Of a stretch of DNA of 64,000 bases, positions 19,477 through 27,951 are shown piece after piece (position 1 is the first letter of the stretch; the number at the start of each line of letters is the position of its first letter). The notes under the pieces are model-generated. The model did no database searches and was not told the origin of the DNA. It worked only from the letters and a program-made list of their open reading frames with translations. The DNA lies in NCBI RefSeq assembly GCF_963663645.1, contig NZ_OY760499.1, positions 124,001-188,000 on the forward strand, in the 5' to 3' direction. A program made the translations under genes and the position numbers. The stretch comes from an uncultured Trichococcus sp. GTDB taxonomy: Bacteria > Bacillota > Bacilli > Lactobacillales > Aerococcaceae.

Positions 19477-19884
19477 TTAATCTGCTTTAACAGTCTGTTT
19501 TCGTTTGCGGATGTACCAAATGATGACGGCAATCCCAATGATACCAAGGATGACATAGGCGATATTGGAATAGATGTCCATGTAATGCACGATCATTTCC
19601 CATTGCGAGCCGATCGCCGCGCCCAAGTAAATCAGGACGGTGTTTCAGATGACAATACCGATCGAACCAGGAATCCGCTTTGTGGATATCATCATGTGTG
19701 ATGCGCAGGATGTTGCCGTACTTGTCGACGATCTTGTCCAGTCTTTCGACATCCAAAAGGGTACCGACACCGTAAAGAATCACGGCTCCGATTTTAGCGG
19801 CGGAAAAAGGTTTTCGATCATAATCAAAAATGCTACACCGAAGTAGCCAAATTGCTCCATAATGCTTTGAATCCAAGCTTCGAT
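19477..19884 (-). pseudogene. DedA/SNARE-associated family membrane protein, degraded
   Basis: Three collinear pieces of a DedA protein lie in different frames. Piece one reads EAWIQSIMEQFGYFGVAFLI and ends at NLFPP. Piece two (AAKIGAVILYGVGTLLDVE to ADSWFDRY) follows after an internal deletion. Piece three (NTVLIYLGAAIGSQWEMI to KRKQTVKAD) follows a second deletion, and its expected Trp codon is TGA. The start position is ATC after GAGGAG, so the initiation codon also seems lost. About 135 codons remain of ~200. The terminator is still intact. DedA proteins are polytopic membrane proteins linked to lipid flipping and membrane homeostasis; this copy cannot make one. Confidence 0.85.
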
Positions 19885-20059
19885 AGTGATTCACTCCTCA
19901 AAAATTAGTTCTATATTATTACAATGTTCTAATCTAACTATACACGAAGCACCGGCATTTTCAATTTGTTTTGAACATTCTTAAAAAAATCATATCACAG
20001 GAAAGGTGTCAATAACATTTTTGCAACCCTTCGCGACGCCTCTCTAGCGGATTGTTCTT

Positions 20060-20088
20060 TTTACATCACTGGCCAACTTTGGTAGAAT
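20060..20088 (+). promoter_or_regulatory. promoter of the chromate transporter pair
   Basis: TTTACA (20060-20065), a 17-bp spacer and TAGAAT (20083-20088) with an upstream TG form a good extended promoter 45 bases before the first chrA start. Confidence 0.62.
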
Positions 20089-20132
20089 CAAGGGTATATG
20101 AGTTGAAAATAATGAAGAGGTGGGGAGAGACT

Positions 20133-20711
20133 TTGGCAAATCAAGAAAAGTCGGCCCGATTGTTTTGGATACTGTTCAAATCAACGTTTGTGCTGAGCGC
20201 ATTTACCTTCGGCGGCGGGTATGTCATCGTGCCGTTGATGCAAAAAAAATTCGTGGAAGAACTCAAGTGGATCGATTCGGATGAAATGTTGGATCTGGTG
20301 GCCTTGGGGCAGTCCGCGCCGGGTGCGATTGCCGTCAATACGTCCATTTTGGTCGGCTACCGGATGGCGGGTTTGCTGGGGGCCTTTGTGACGGTCTTCG
20401 GAACGGTTACGCCACCGCTTATCATCATAACAGCTGTGTCCTATTTCTATATGAATTTCCGTGAAAATCCAATTGTGGATGCTTTGATGATCGGGATGCA
20501 GGCCGGTGTGGCGGCGGTCATCGTCAATGTCGTCATCGGCATGGTCAACGGTGTCGTCAAACAGCGGGACATTGTGAACACGTTGTTGTTGCTTGCAGCA
20601 TTTATCGCTTCCTATTTCTTCGAAGTCCATGTCGTGCTGATCATTTTCTTGGCGGGACTGGTCGGGTTCATCAATCTGAGCTACAAGGCGAAGATGGGGG
20701 TGGGCAAATGA
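20133..20711 (+). CDS. chrA1: chromate transporter, short-chain subunit 1
   Basis: This 192-residue membrane protein has one CHR domain. The family motifs are FTFGGGYVIVPLMQ near residue 25 and GQSAPGAIAVNTS near 60. Short-chain CHR proteins act as pairs encoded side by side, and the second follows with a 4-base overlap. They are annotated as chromate exporters, although the natural substrate in this lineage is unproven. I choose TTG 20133 because AGGTGGGGAG stands just before it; the frame is open further upstream without a ribosome site. Confidence 0.88.
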   Translation: MANQEKSARLFWILFKSTFVLSAFTFGGGYVIVPLMQKKFVEELKWIDSDEMLDLVALGQSAPGAIAVNTSILVGYRMAGLLGAFVTVFGTVTPPLIIITAVSYFYMNFRENPIVDALMIGMQAGVAAVIVNVVIGMVNGVVKQRDIVNTLLLLAAFIASYFFEVHVVLIIFLAGLVGFINLSYKAKMGVGK

Positions 20712-21271
20712 TCTATTTAGAATTATTCTGGTCCTTTTTCCAGATAGGGTTATTCACAATCGGTGGTGGCTACGCTTCCTTGCCGCTGATAAAAAATGAA
20801 GTCGTTGTGAACCAAGGCTGGCTGACGATGCAGGAGTACACGGACATCATCACAATTTCACAGATTACGCCGGGCCCGATCGCCATCAATTCGGCGACCT
20901 TCGTTGGGACAAAAGTGGGCGGTTTTGCGGGAGCGGTGGTGGCTACGCTTGGCACGGTCACGCCTTCGATCATCCTTTCGCTGATTTTGGCATGGGCTTA
21001 CTATAAGTACCGTGATATCAAAATCATGCAGGGAATCCTCGGTGGGCTTCGTCCGGCAGTCGTGGCTTTGATTGCTGCGGCGGGACTGGCGCTCTTTGTG
21101 GCTGCCTTATTCCAATCGGGCGGGACAGCGGTCGGCGGAATCACCATCAATTTCCTTGCCGTTGCCATCTTCCTTGCGGCACTCTTTGCGCTCCGGACCA
21201 CGAAGATCGATTCAATCTGGCTGATATTGGTCTCGGGAGCCGTGAGCATTCTCATCCGTTTATTCAGCTGA
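20708..21271 (+). CDS. chrA2: chromate transporter, short-chain subunit 2
   Basis: This 187-residue CHR-domain membrane protein partners the preceding gene. It has FTIGGGYASLPLI near residue 15 and SQITPGPIAINSATFVG near 52, followed by four to five hydrophobic segments. ATGA overlap with chrA1 indicates coupled translation. The two proteins are expected to insert with opposite topology, as known for short-chain CHR pairs. Confidence 0.9.
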   Translation: MIYLELFWSFFQIGLFTIGGGYASLPLIKNEVVVNQGWLTMQEYTDIITISQITPGPIAINSATFVGTKVGGFAGAVVATLGTVTPSIILSLILAWAYYKYRDIKIMQGILGGLRPAVVALIAAAGLALFVAALFQSGGTAVGGITINFLAVAIFLAALFALRTTKIDSIWLILVSGAVSILIRLFS

Positions 21272-21334
21272 TAGGGTGTATAATGAAAAATAGCACATTC
21301 GCTTCATTCAGCTCAGTTTAGAAAGGAACTTGTC

Positions 21335-21904
21335 ATGGCTTCAAATCATACAGCTAAAGAGATTCAATCCAAAAAGAATTTGCCGAAAAAGTGGCACGGC
21401 CTGAAGCCATCACGCTTCGCGAAGTACCGCAGCTGGATCAACAGCGGCAACCCGGGGATCTGCGGCACTTATTGCAGCGCCGTGCTGGTGCATGATGCGG
21501 TTCTGCAGAAATACAAGCATTCCCTTGATAAGGATGCGTTGCTGGCAGGCTTGCTGACGGTCGTTGACAAATTTCTGCCCTACAAAGGGACCTTTTTCTG
21601 GGATGTGCAGCACGGACTGAAAGTCTTGCTGGCGGATATTCCGGACTGGACCGTAAAATCGGGCCTCATCACGGAAAAAATCGTTCCGGCCTTGTTGGAT
21701 CGCAAGGACCCGCTGCCTGTCATAGTCGGAACGACGCGGCTGTTCAACAGCAAGTACAAAAACCATTGGGTGGTCGTCTATGCGTACGGCTACAACGAAG
21801 ACGGAAAGCTTTACTACAAAGCTTACGATAACCACGGCCGTTATCAGGCCGTTTTGCCGGCATCGCAGACGATCGGTTGTGTCTGGCTGGAAGAGAAAAA
21901 TTGA
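21335..21904 (+). CDS. C39-like / papain-like cysteine peptidase domain protein
   Basis: This 189-residue protein has a C39-like arrangement. A Cys pair sits in GNPGICGTYCSAVL near residues 40-46, a His in KNHWVVVYAYGY near 145-150, and a downstream Asn/Asp in YYKAYDNHGR, giving a plausible Cys-His-Asp/Asn triad. No signal peptide or transporter part is visible, so it looks cytoplasmic and unlike bacteriocin-exporter C39 domains. ATG follows AGAAAGGAAC. It ends 30 bases before gor and the two are probably co-transcribed. Function beyond cysteine-peptidase-like fold is unknown. Confidence 0.7.
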   Translation: MASNHTAKEIQSKKNLPKKWHGLKPSRFAKYRSWINSGNPGICGTYCSAVLVHDAVLQKYKHSLDKDALLAGLLTVVDKFLPYKGTFFWDVQHGLKVLLADIPDWTVKSGLITEKIVPALLDRKDPLPVIVGTTRLFNSKYKNHWVVVYAYGYNEDGKLYYKAYDNHGRYQAVLPASQTIGCVWLEEKN

Positions 21905-21934
21905 GAACACTACAGATAGTAACGGAGGAAAATA

Positions 21935-23284
21935 ATGAGGGAATATGATTTTATAGCTATCGGAGGAGGCAGCGGCGGCATCGCGACGATGAACCGTGCG
22001 TCAGAATACGGTGCCAAAACAGCTGTTATTGAAGGGAATTTATTGGGGGGAACCTGCGTGAACATCGGGTGCGTACCGAAAAAGATCATGTGGTACGCCT
22101 CCCAAATATCCGAGGCAATCCACAAATACGGACCGGATTACGGGTTCGATACTGGCGCGCATAAAATCGATTTTCCGACCTTATTGAAGAACCGGGATGC
22201 CTACGTCGAGCGCTCCCGCAATTCCTATCAAGCGGGCTTCGAACGCCGCAATGTCGATGTGATCGAAGGCTTTGCCAAATTCGTCGACAACCATACCGTT
22301 GAAGTGAACGGGGAGCTGATCCGCTCCAAGCATATCCTGATCGCTACCGGCGCAAAACCGATCCGCCCACGGATTCCTGGCGCTAAACTCGGCGACGTTT
22401 CCGACACGTTCTTCGAATGGACCGAATTGCCGGGCAAAGTCGCTGTCGTCGGTGCGGGCTACATCGCGGTCGAATTGGCGGGCGTTTTGCACAATCTGGG
22501 CGTGGATACGCACCTTTACGTCCGCTACGAGTCGCCCTTGCGCAAATATGATGACATCATCATCGAAGGCTTTATGCAGGAAATCGAAAAAGATGGCCCA
22601 ACCTTGCACACGCATGCCGCATCAAAAGCTGTCGAAAAGAATGAGGACGGCACTCTTACGCTGCATCTCGAGGACGGCAGATCGGAAGTCTTCGACAAGA
22701 TCATCTGGGCGATCGGCCGGACCGCCAACATCGACGGTCTGAACATCGAAGCGACGGATGTGAAGGTCAGCGACAAAAAGTTCATCATCGTCGATGAGTA
22801 CGAGAACAGTTCCGTTGAAGGCATCTATGCAGTCGGGGACGTAACCGGCAAGAACATGCTGACTCCGGTAGCGATCGCGGCCGGCCGCAGACTATCGGAA
22901 CGCCTGTTCAACAACAAGCCGAACGAGAAATTGGACTACGACAACATCCCGACCGTTATCTTCAGCCACCCACCAATCGGCAGCGTCGGATTGAGCGAAA
23001 AAGATGCCTTAGAGAAGTTTGGCGCCGATCAGGTGAAAGTATACAAGTCTACCTTTGCGTCGATGTACACGGCCGTTACAGCCCACCGACAGCTTGTGAA
23101 GATGAAGCTGGTCTGTGCAGGAGAGAACGAACAAGTCGTCGGCCTCCACGGCATCGGTTACGGCGTAGACGAGATGATCCAAGGCTTTGCGGTAGCCATC
23201 AAAATGGGCGCCACCAAAGCCGACTTCGACAACACCGTAGCCATCCATCCGACCGGCGCGGAAGAGTTTGTGACTATGAGATAG
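21935..23284 (+). CDS. gor: glutathione-disulfide reductase
   Basis: This 449-residue flavoprotein reduces glutathione disulfide with NADPH. FAD motif GGGSGG lies at residues 10-15, the redox disulfide is Cys41-Cys46 in [12 protein letters not shown], and the NADPH motif [10 protein letters not shown] is near 170. The C-terminal His-Glu pair appears in [17 protein letters not shown] follows AACGGAGGAAA. Other disulfide reductases of the family (trypanothione, mercuric) are less likely given the C-terminal motif. A long imperfect hairpin (23292-23390) begins 8 bases after its stop. Confidence 0.92.
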   Translation: MREYDFIAIGGGSGGIATMNRASEYGAKTAVIEGNLLGGTCVNIGCVPKKIMWYASQISEAIHKYGPDYGFDTGAHKIDFPTLLKNRDAYVERSRNSYQAGFERRNVDVIEGFAKFVDNHTVEVNGELIRSKHILIATGAKPIRPRIPGAKLGDVSDTFFEWTELPGKVAVVGAGYIAVELAGVLHNLGVDTHLYVRYESPLRKYDDIIIEGFMQEIEKDGPTLHTHAASKAVEKNEDGTLTLHLEDGRSEVFDKIIWAIGRTANIDGLNIEATDVKVSDKKFIIVDEYENSSVEGIYAVGDVTGKNMLTPVAIAAGRRLSERLFNNKPNEKLDYDNIPTVIFSHPPIGSVGLSEKDALEKFGADQVKVYKSTFASMYTAVTAHRQLVKMKLVCAGENEQVVGLHGIGYGVDEMIQGFAVAIKMGATKADFDNTVAIHPTGAEEFVTMR

Positions 23285-23291
23285 AGCGAGA

Positions 23292-23390
23292 TGAATCGCG
23301 GTAGGGGACGAGCACTAAGAGGACTAACACGAAGCGGACGCTCTTTGTCCGCGTGTGATAGTCAGCTTAGGCGGAATCCCCTGCGATTCA
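23292..23390 (+). other. long imperfect hairpin after gor
   Basis: TGAATCGC, GGGG, CTAAG, ACTAACAC and GCGGAC on the 5' side pair in order with GTCCGC, GTGTGATAGT, CTTAG, CCCC and GCGATTCA on the 3' side, around a GCTCTTT loop. This makes a ~100-base stem-loop with internal bulges. It may protect or end the gor transcript, be a decayed mobile element, or be a structured RNA. A partial copy of its left edge (GAGCGAGATGAAT) recurs at 23407. Confidence 0.6.
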
Positions 23391-23450
23391 GAACGCGTTT
23401 AATAGAGAGCGAGATGAATGCGCGACAGAACGCGCGAGTTTCCCCGCCAA

Positions 23451-23576
23451 AAACCGTTTTGGCGGGGAAACTGAATACACTTCACAGTGAGATAGCCCGC
23501 CAAGCGTATTTTGGCGGGCTATTTCAGGTGATATAGAGGTCATTTAACCCGCCAAAACGGATTTGGCGGGTTAAAT
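23451..23576. repeat. family B palindrome array, locus 2
   Basis: Three CCCGCC / GGCGGG palindromes begin at 23453, 23496 and 23548. The second interval is 52 bp and the first 43 bp, consistent with a 9-bp deletion. This array borders the NERD gene on its 5' side; a sister array borders it on the 3' side. No gene is supported in 23285-23692. Confidence 0.82.
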
Positions 23577-23692
23577 GACCTACAACCCAACCAAATAATC
23601 CGAACCACCTCAGGATTCCGAAAAAAAGTTCATGAATGTGAAGAGCAAACACACCGCTTACGCGCATATTATATTCGAAAATAAATATCGAG

Positions 23693-24598
23693 GTGATCAC
23701 TATCGCGTACAAGGAACGGACGAAGTCGAAGCTTTTGAACATTTATCAAATCTTGTTTTCACGCATGTATTTGTCAAACGATGACTACTATTATTATCTC
23801 AATTTACTAAAAGGATTCGAAGGAGAGATGCGTTTCGATGAATTAATTGAAAAACTGAAAGAGTATTGTTTGATTCTTAATGATCTACAATTGGAAATCC
23901 GGAGGTCTTCTTTCCAAATCGATGCCTTGCTGATCTTTTCCGGAAAAATAATATTATGCGAAATAAAAAACTATGAAGGGGTGCATTATTGGGGAAAAGA
24001 TAAGTTCACCAAACAGAACGGAATAGCCATGGAGAATCCTGCTTTACAGCTTCAGAAGACACGAGTTCGGCTGGAATTGCTTCTTCTGGAGTTGGGCTGC
24101 AAAATGGAAGTAGAGGCCTTTGTAGTCTATGTCAATCCGCAATTCACATTGCTGGGTGCTCCTGCTGATGAGCAGTTATTACTGCCGACCCAGATTTCTG
24201 GATATTTTGGAAATCTGCATACGGGCGCCAAACCGACTGCGGAACAGATAAAATTGGCGGATGCACTTGTAAAACTCCACAAGCCTGATTATCCAAGCAA
24301 AATGCCGGAATATCGTTACGACCAGTTAAGAAAAGGAATCCCTTGCACCGCCTGCGGTACTCTCTTGGAAACATTCAATGGCCATCGTCAATCATGCGCG
24401 AACTGCGGAAAGAAAGTGAATGTCAAGAACGCGATCAAAACCAGCATATCGGATTTCCGCTTGTTGTTTCCGAATGAACCCGTAACATCATCCCGCATAA
24501 CGGATTGGTGTGGAACTGGACGGAGGGATCGCATCTTTCGGATTTTGAGGGAGGAATTTGTTGCGAAAGGGAGCGGAAAAACGCGTTATTACGTATAG
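23693..24598 (+). CDS. NERD-domain protein with C-terminal zinc ribbon
   Basis: This ~301-residue protein has a nuclease-related (NERD) domain at about residues 45-170. GEMRFDELIEKL, FQIDALLIFSGKIILCEIKNY and NPALQLQKTRVRLE carry the Glu, Asp and E-x-K residues of the restriction-endonuclease-like fold. Near residues 221-242 two cysteine pairs (CTACG and CANCG) form a zinc ribbon. DNA binding or cleavage is an inference from the fold. Its base composition is visibly AT-richer than its neighbours, and family B arrays sit on both sides. The start is uncertain: GTG 23693 lies inside the GAGGTG ribosome-site-like sequence, while ATC 23702 lies at ideal distance from it. Confidence 0.8.
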   Translation: MITIAYKERTKSKLLNIYQILFSRMYLSNDDYYYYLNLLKGFEGEMRFDELIEKLKEYCLILNDLQLEIRRSSFQIDALLIFSGKIILCEIKNYEGVHYWGKDKFTKQNGIAMENPALQLQKTRVRLELLLLELGCKMEVEAFVVYVNPQFTLLGAPADEQLLLPTQISGYFGNLHTGAKPTAEQIKLADALVKLHKPDYPSKMPEYRYDQLRKGIPCTACGTLLETFNGHRQSCANCGKKVNVKNAIKTSISDFRLLFPNEPVTSSRITDWCGTGRRDRIFRILREEFVAKGSGKTRYYV

Positions 24599-24708
24599 TA
24601 TTGTGAGCAAAATTTATATAGATCGATCAATCTGATTCGTGAAGTTGTTTCACGGGCGAAGCCCCGCATTTAATTCTGTCTGGCAATTCAGTTTGGGCTC
24701 AAAAATAA

Positions 24709-24842
24709 CCCGCCAAAATCAATTTGGCGGGGAAAAGCAGTCCCAAAAACCACGGGAAAACCCGCCAAAATTACCTTGGCGGGGCAAAACGCCCCTAGAC
24801 AACATGGGATTCCCCGTCAAAGCCGTTTTGACGGGGAATCTC
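24709..24842. repeat. family B palindrome array, locus 3
   Basis: Three CCCGCCAAAA or CCCGTCAAAG palindromes begin at 24709, 24761 and 24813, exactly 52 bp apart. It lies between the convergent NERD and ATPase genes. Bases 24855-24905 hold simple ACCCGCACCCGCAC-type repetition. No gene is supported in 24599-24962. Confidence 0.85.
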
Positions 24843-24911
24843 GCTCGAAAACCGACAAAAGAATCGAAACCCGCACCCGCACCCGCACACGAACGCAAGA
24901 AAACCCACAAA

Positions 24912-24950
24912 GAAAACCCCGCCACGACCATAAGTCGCGACGGGGTTTTC
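24912..24950. terminator. bidirectional terminator at the end of the ATPase gene
   Basis: GAAAACCCCGCCACGAC and GTCGCGACGGGGTTTTC form a long GC-rich stem with A/T-rich flanks, 13 bases after the ATPase stop codon. Confidence 0.85.
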
Positions 24951-24962
24951 CATATTCATTTA

Positions 24963-27635
24963 TTATTCTTTGATTTGGTTCACTTTCTTGTCGTATCCGA
25001 TACCGCGCAAGATTGCTTTCATAATCTCTACGAATGGGATTACTGACAATGCAGCTGCGACAACGATCATCCATTGTTGACCGGTCATGTCGTAGATTCC
25101 GAAGATTGTGTTCAATCCAGGTGTGAATGCTACCATCAGCATCAATGACAACGACAGCAAGATTGCATAGTTGAACATTTTGTTGCCGAACGGGTTGACC
25201 GAGAACAATGATTTGAAGACTGATTTACAGTTGAAGGCATGCGACAATTGGATGAATCCTAATGTCAGGAAGGCCATTGCTTCACCGATATGCAGGTCAA
25301 AACCATAGTAGCCAGTTGCCAACCAGAAGACGAACAACGTGATGCCACCTTCGTAGATACCTTGGTAGATCATGCTAGTGAATACGCCGTTCGAGAAGAA
25401 GTTGGAAGAACGGCCACGAGGCGCTTGTTCCATAACATCTTTCTCGGCTTCTTCCAAACCTAAAGCGATAGCAGGGAACACGTCCGTAACCAAGTTGATC
25501 CACAACAAGTGGATTGGTTCAAGGATCTGCCATCCCAAAACAGTAGCGATGAACAAGGTCAATACTTCACCCAAGTTAGCGGAAAGCAAGTATTGGACCG
25601 CTTTTTGGATGTTGGCGAAAACTTTACGTCCTTCTTCAACCGCGTGAACGATTGTAGCGAAGTTGTCATCAGCCAATACCATATCGGATGCGCCTTTGGA
25701 TACTTCCGTACCTGTGATACCCATACCGATACCGATGTCAGCTTGTTTCAACGATGGTGCATCGTTTACGCCGTCACCAGTCATGGCAACCACTTTGCCG
25801 TTGTCTTGCCATGCTTTAACGATACGTACTTTGTGCTCAGGAGAAACACGAGCGTAGACGGAGTAGTTTTGGACCGTACGCAAGAAATCCTCATCAGAGA
25901 TATCGTTCAATTCAGCACCCGTGATGACTGATTCGGCAGAAGTGTTCTCATCCAAAATACCCAAACGCGTTGCGATAGCAGAAGCAGTGTCTCTGTGGTC
26001 ACCCGTAATCATGACAGTACGGATACCGGCTTTTTTGGCTTGTGCAATCGAAAGTTTAGCTTCAGGACGCTCAGGGTCGATCATACCGATCAGACCGGCA
26101 AAGACCAGATCCGTTTCGACTGCTTCAGTCGTCATTTTTTCAGGTACAGCAGCGACGTTTTTGAATGCCATCGCCAACACACGCAATGCTTGGATAGCCA
26201 AGCTGTGGTTTGTTTCCAGGATTTCTTTTCTGTCAGCATCCGTGATCGGTGAAATGACGCCAGCTTTGACGATGTGCGTGCAGCGTTTCAACAATTCATC
26301 AGGAGCGCCTTTAGTAGCGACCATGAATTGGTTGCCTTCAGGGTGGATCGTTGACATCAATTTGCGGTCCGATTCAAAAGGAACTTCAGCAACACGCGGC
26401 ATGTCAACCAATTTAGCGGACAAATCGAAACCTTTTTCCAAACCGTATTGAACCATTGCTGTTTCGGTAGGGTCACCGATCAATGATTTGTCGTTGGCGA
26501 TTTTTGTGTCATTCGCCAAGTTCATGATCTTCATGACAGGCAATTCCAAGTCGATGTTTTCATCGGCATCATGGACTTGACCATCGTAGTAAACTTTTTC
26601 GATCGTCATTTTGTTTTGAGTCAATGTACCGGTTTTGTCGGAACAGATGACTTCGGTACCACCCAATGTTTCAACAGCAGGCAATTTACGGACAAGCGCA
26701 TTTCTGCTTGCCATTTTTTGCGTACCCAACGCCAAGATGATCGTCGTGATGGCAGGTAAGCCTTCAGGAATAGCGGCAACGGCTACGGAGATGGAAACCA
26801 TCAACATATCCAACCAAGGACGGCCATTGAATCCGAATCCGATGATGAACATCAATACAGCAATGACCAGAATCAGGATCGTCAAAGATTTACCCATTTG
26901 ATCTTGGTTGATCTGTAAGGGTGTTTTCTTTTCTTCAGCGTTTTGCAGCATGTTCGCGATATGTCCGACTTCCGTGTTCATCCCTGTAAGGACGACGACA
27001 CCCTCCGCGCGGCCATAAGTAACGTTTGTGCTTGAGAACGCCATGTTCTTGCGGTCACCCAAAGCAGCATCAGTTTCGACGTCGCGCAAGTCTTTTTCGA
27101 CCGGTACTGACTCACCAGTCAAAGCAGCTTCTTCGACTTTCAGTGAATTCACATCGTAAAGGCGGATATCTGCAGGAACAACATCTCCAGCTTCCAATAC
27201 GATGATGTCACCAGGCACAAGCAATTCGGATTTGACTTGGATGACTTCTCCGCCGCGTCTTACGTTAGCAAGTGGTGAAGCCATTTTCTTCAAAGCTTCG
27301 ATCGCTTCTTCGGCTTTTTGCTCTTGGAAGACACCCAGGAATGCGTTGATGATAACAACAGCTAAGATGATGATGGCATCAGCGATTTCATGACCGATAG
27401 TACCAGAAATGATAGCTGCAGCCAATAGAACGAGAATCATGAAATCCTTGAATTGATCCAAGAATTTTTGCAAAGTGGTGCGTTTTTCACCTGCTTCCAG
27501 TATGTTCTCGCCATACTCAGCCAATCTCTTCGCGGCTTCCTCTTTGGTAAGTCCATCTCTAGTCGAGTTAAGTTCAGCTAAGACTTCCTCTTCCGTTTGC
27601 GCGAAGAACGCTTTATTCAGTTGTTCTTTTGACAC
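24963..27635 (-). CDS. P-type cation ATPase (PMR1/SERCA class), probable Mn2+ exporter
   Basis: This 890-residue ten-helix transporter has all P-type landmarks. TGES lies in the actuator domain, the phosphorylated Asp in CSDKTGTLTQ is near residue 333, and the hinge is MTGDGVNDAPSLKQADIG. By sequence such proteins are annotated as calcium ATPases. The upstream leader, however, has the features of a manganese-sensing yybP-ykoY riboswitch, and the related L. lactis YoaB gene has the same control. I therefore infer manganese (possibly also calcium) efflux. The start is GTG 27635 after GAGAGGGG. It is a single-gene unit with its own promoter, riboswitch and terminator. Confidence 0.93.
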   Translation of the reverse strand: MSKEQLNKAFFAQTEEEVLAELNSTRDGLTKEEAAKRLAEYGENILEAGEKRTTLQKFLDQFKDFMILVLLAAAIISGTIGHEIADAIIILAVVIINAFLGVFQEQKAEEAIEALKKMASPLANVRRGGEVIQVKSELLVPGDIIVLEAGDVVPADIRLYDVNSLKVEEAALTGESVPVEKDLRDVETDAALGDRKNMAFSSTNVTYGRAEGVVVLTGMNTEVGHIANMLQNAEEKKTPLQINQDQMGKSLTILILVIAVLMFIIGFGFNGRPWLDMLMVSISVAVAAIPEGLPAITTIILALGTQKMASRNALVRKLPAVETLGGTEVICSDKTGTLTQNKMTIEKVYYDGQVHDADENIDLELPVMKIMNLANDTKIANDKSLIGDPTETAMVQYGLEKGFDLSAKLVDMPRVAEVPFESDRKLMSTIHPEGNQFMVATKGAPDELLKRCTHIVKAGVISPITDADRKEILETNHSLAIQALRVLAMAFKNVAAVPEKMTTEAVETDLVFAGLIGMIDPERPEAKLSIAQAKKAGIRTVMITGDHRDTASAIATRLGILDENTSAESVITGAELNDISDEDFLRTVQNYSVYARVSPEHKVRIVKAWQDNGKVVAMTGDGVNDAPSLKQADIGIGMGITGTEVSKGASDMVLADDNFATIVHAVEEGRKVFANIQKAVQYLLSANLGEVLTLFIATVLGWQILEPIHLLWINLVTDVFPAIALGLEEAEKDVMEQAPRGRSSNFFSNGVFTSMIYQGIYEGGITLFVFWLATGYYGFDLHIGEAMAFLTLGFIQLSHAFNCKSVFKSLFSVNPFGNKMFNYAILLSLSLMLMVAFTPGLNTIFGIYDMTGQQWMIVVAAALSVIPFVEIMKAILRGIGYDKKVNQIKE

Positions 27636-27681
27636 AGTATTTCCCCTCTCTTAACCTGAATGTAGTAGTGTTAAAATGAAA

Positions 27682-27733
27682 AGAGACCTATGCATAAAAT
27701 TGTCTGTCAGACAACACTGTATGCATAAGTCTC
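27682..27733 (-). terminator. riboswitch expression-platform hairpin
   Basis: On the minus strand GAGACTTATGCATA pairs with TATGCATAGGTCTC (one mismatch) followed by TTTTCATTTT. Its position between the aptamer and the ATPase start suggests transcriptional control. Confidence 0.72.
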
Positions 27734-27734
27734 A

Positions 27735-27822
27735 CTATTTAAGGTAACACCAGCAGATAGGATTACTCTACTTATTGTTGATGGTACCACAGCCTTGTAC
27801 TGCTAGTTACTCCCCTATGGAG
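27735..27822 (-). ncRNA. yybP-ykoY manganese riboswitch aptamer
   Basis: Read on the minus strand, the leader contains GGGGAGTAACTAGCAG, then GTACCATCAACA, and closes with CTGCTGGTGTTACC. GGGGAGTA and CATCAACA match conserved segments of yybP-ykoY RNAs, and CTAGCAG/CTGCTGG provides a closing stem. The class is known to bind Mn2+ and switch on exporters. A terminator-type hairpin follows directly. A covariance-model search would settle the class. Confidence 0.8.
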
Positions 27823-27846
27823 ATATTCAGTTTAACACTCGGATTT

Positions 27847-27875
27847 ATTATATCGACAAAATCATTTAATCGCAA
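27847..27875 (-). promoter_or_regulatory. promoter of the riboswitch-ATPase unit
   Basis: On the minus strand TTGCGA (27875-27870) and TATAAT (27852-27847) have an exact 17-bp spacer, about 25 bases upstream of the aptamer. Confidence 0.65.
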
Positions 27876-27903
27876 CAATTTATTACCGAAAACGAAAACA
27901 TTT

Positions 27904-27944
27904 AAAAAAAAGGACACATTTCCGCATCAATCGGAAATATGCCC
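27904..27944 (-). terminator. intrinsic terminator of the purine permease gene
   Basis: On the minus strand GGGCATATTTCCG pairs with CGGAAATGTGTCC, followed by eight T residues, right after the permease stop codon. Confidence 0.86.
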
Positions 27945-27951
27945 ATTCTTA

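Noticed and set aside
23405-23445. Second copy of the long hairpin after gor
   Set aside because: Only the left edge (GAGCGAGATGAAT) recurs; the pairing arm is missing.
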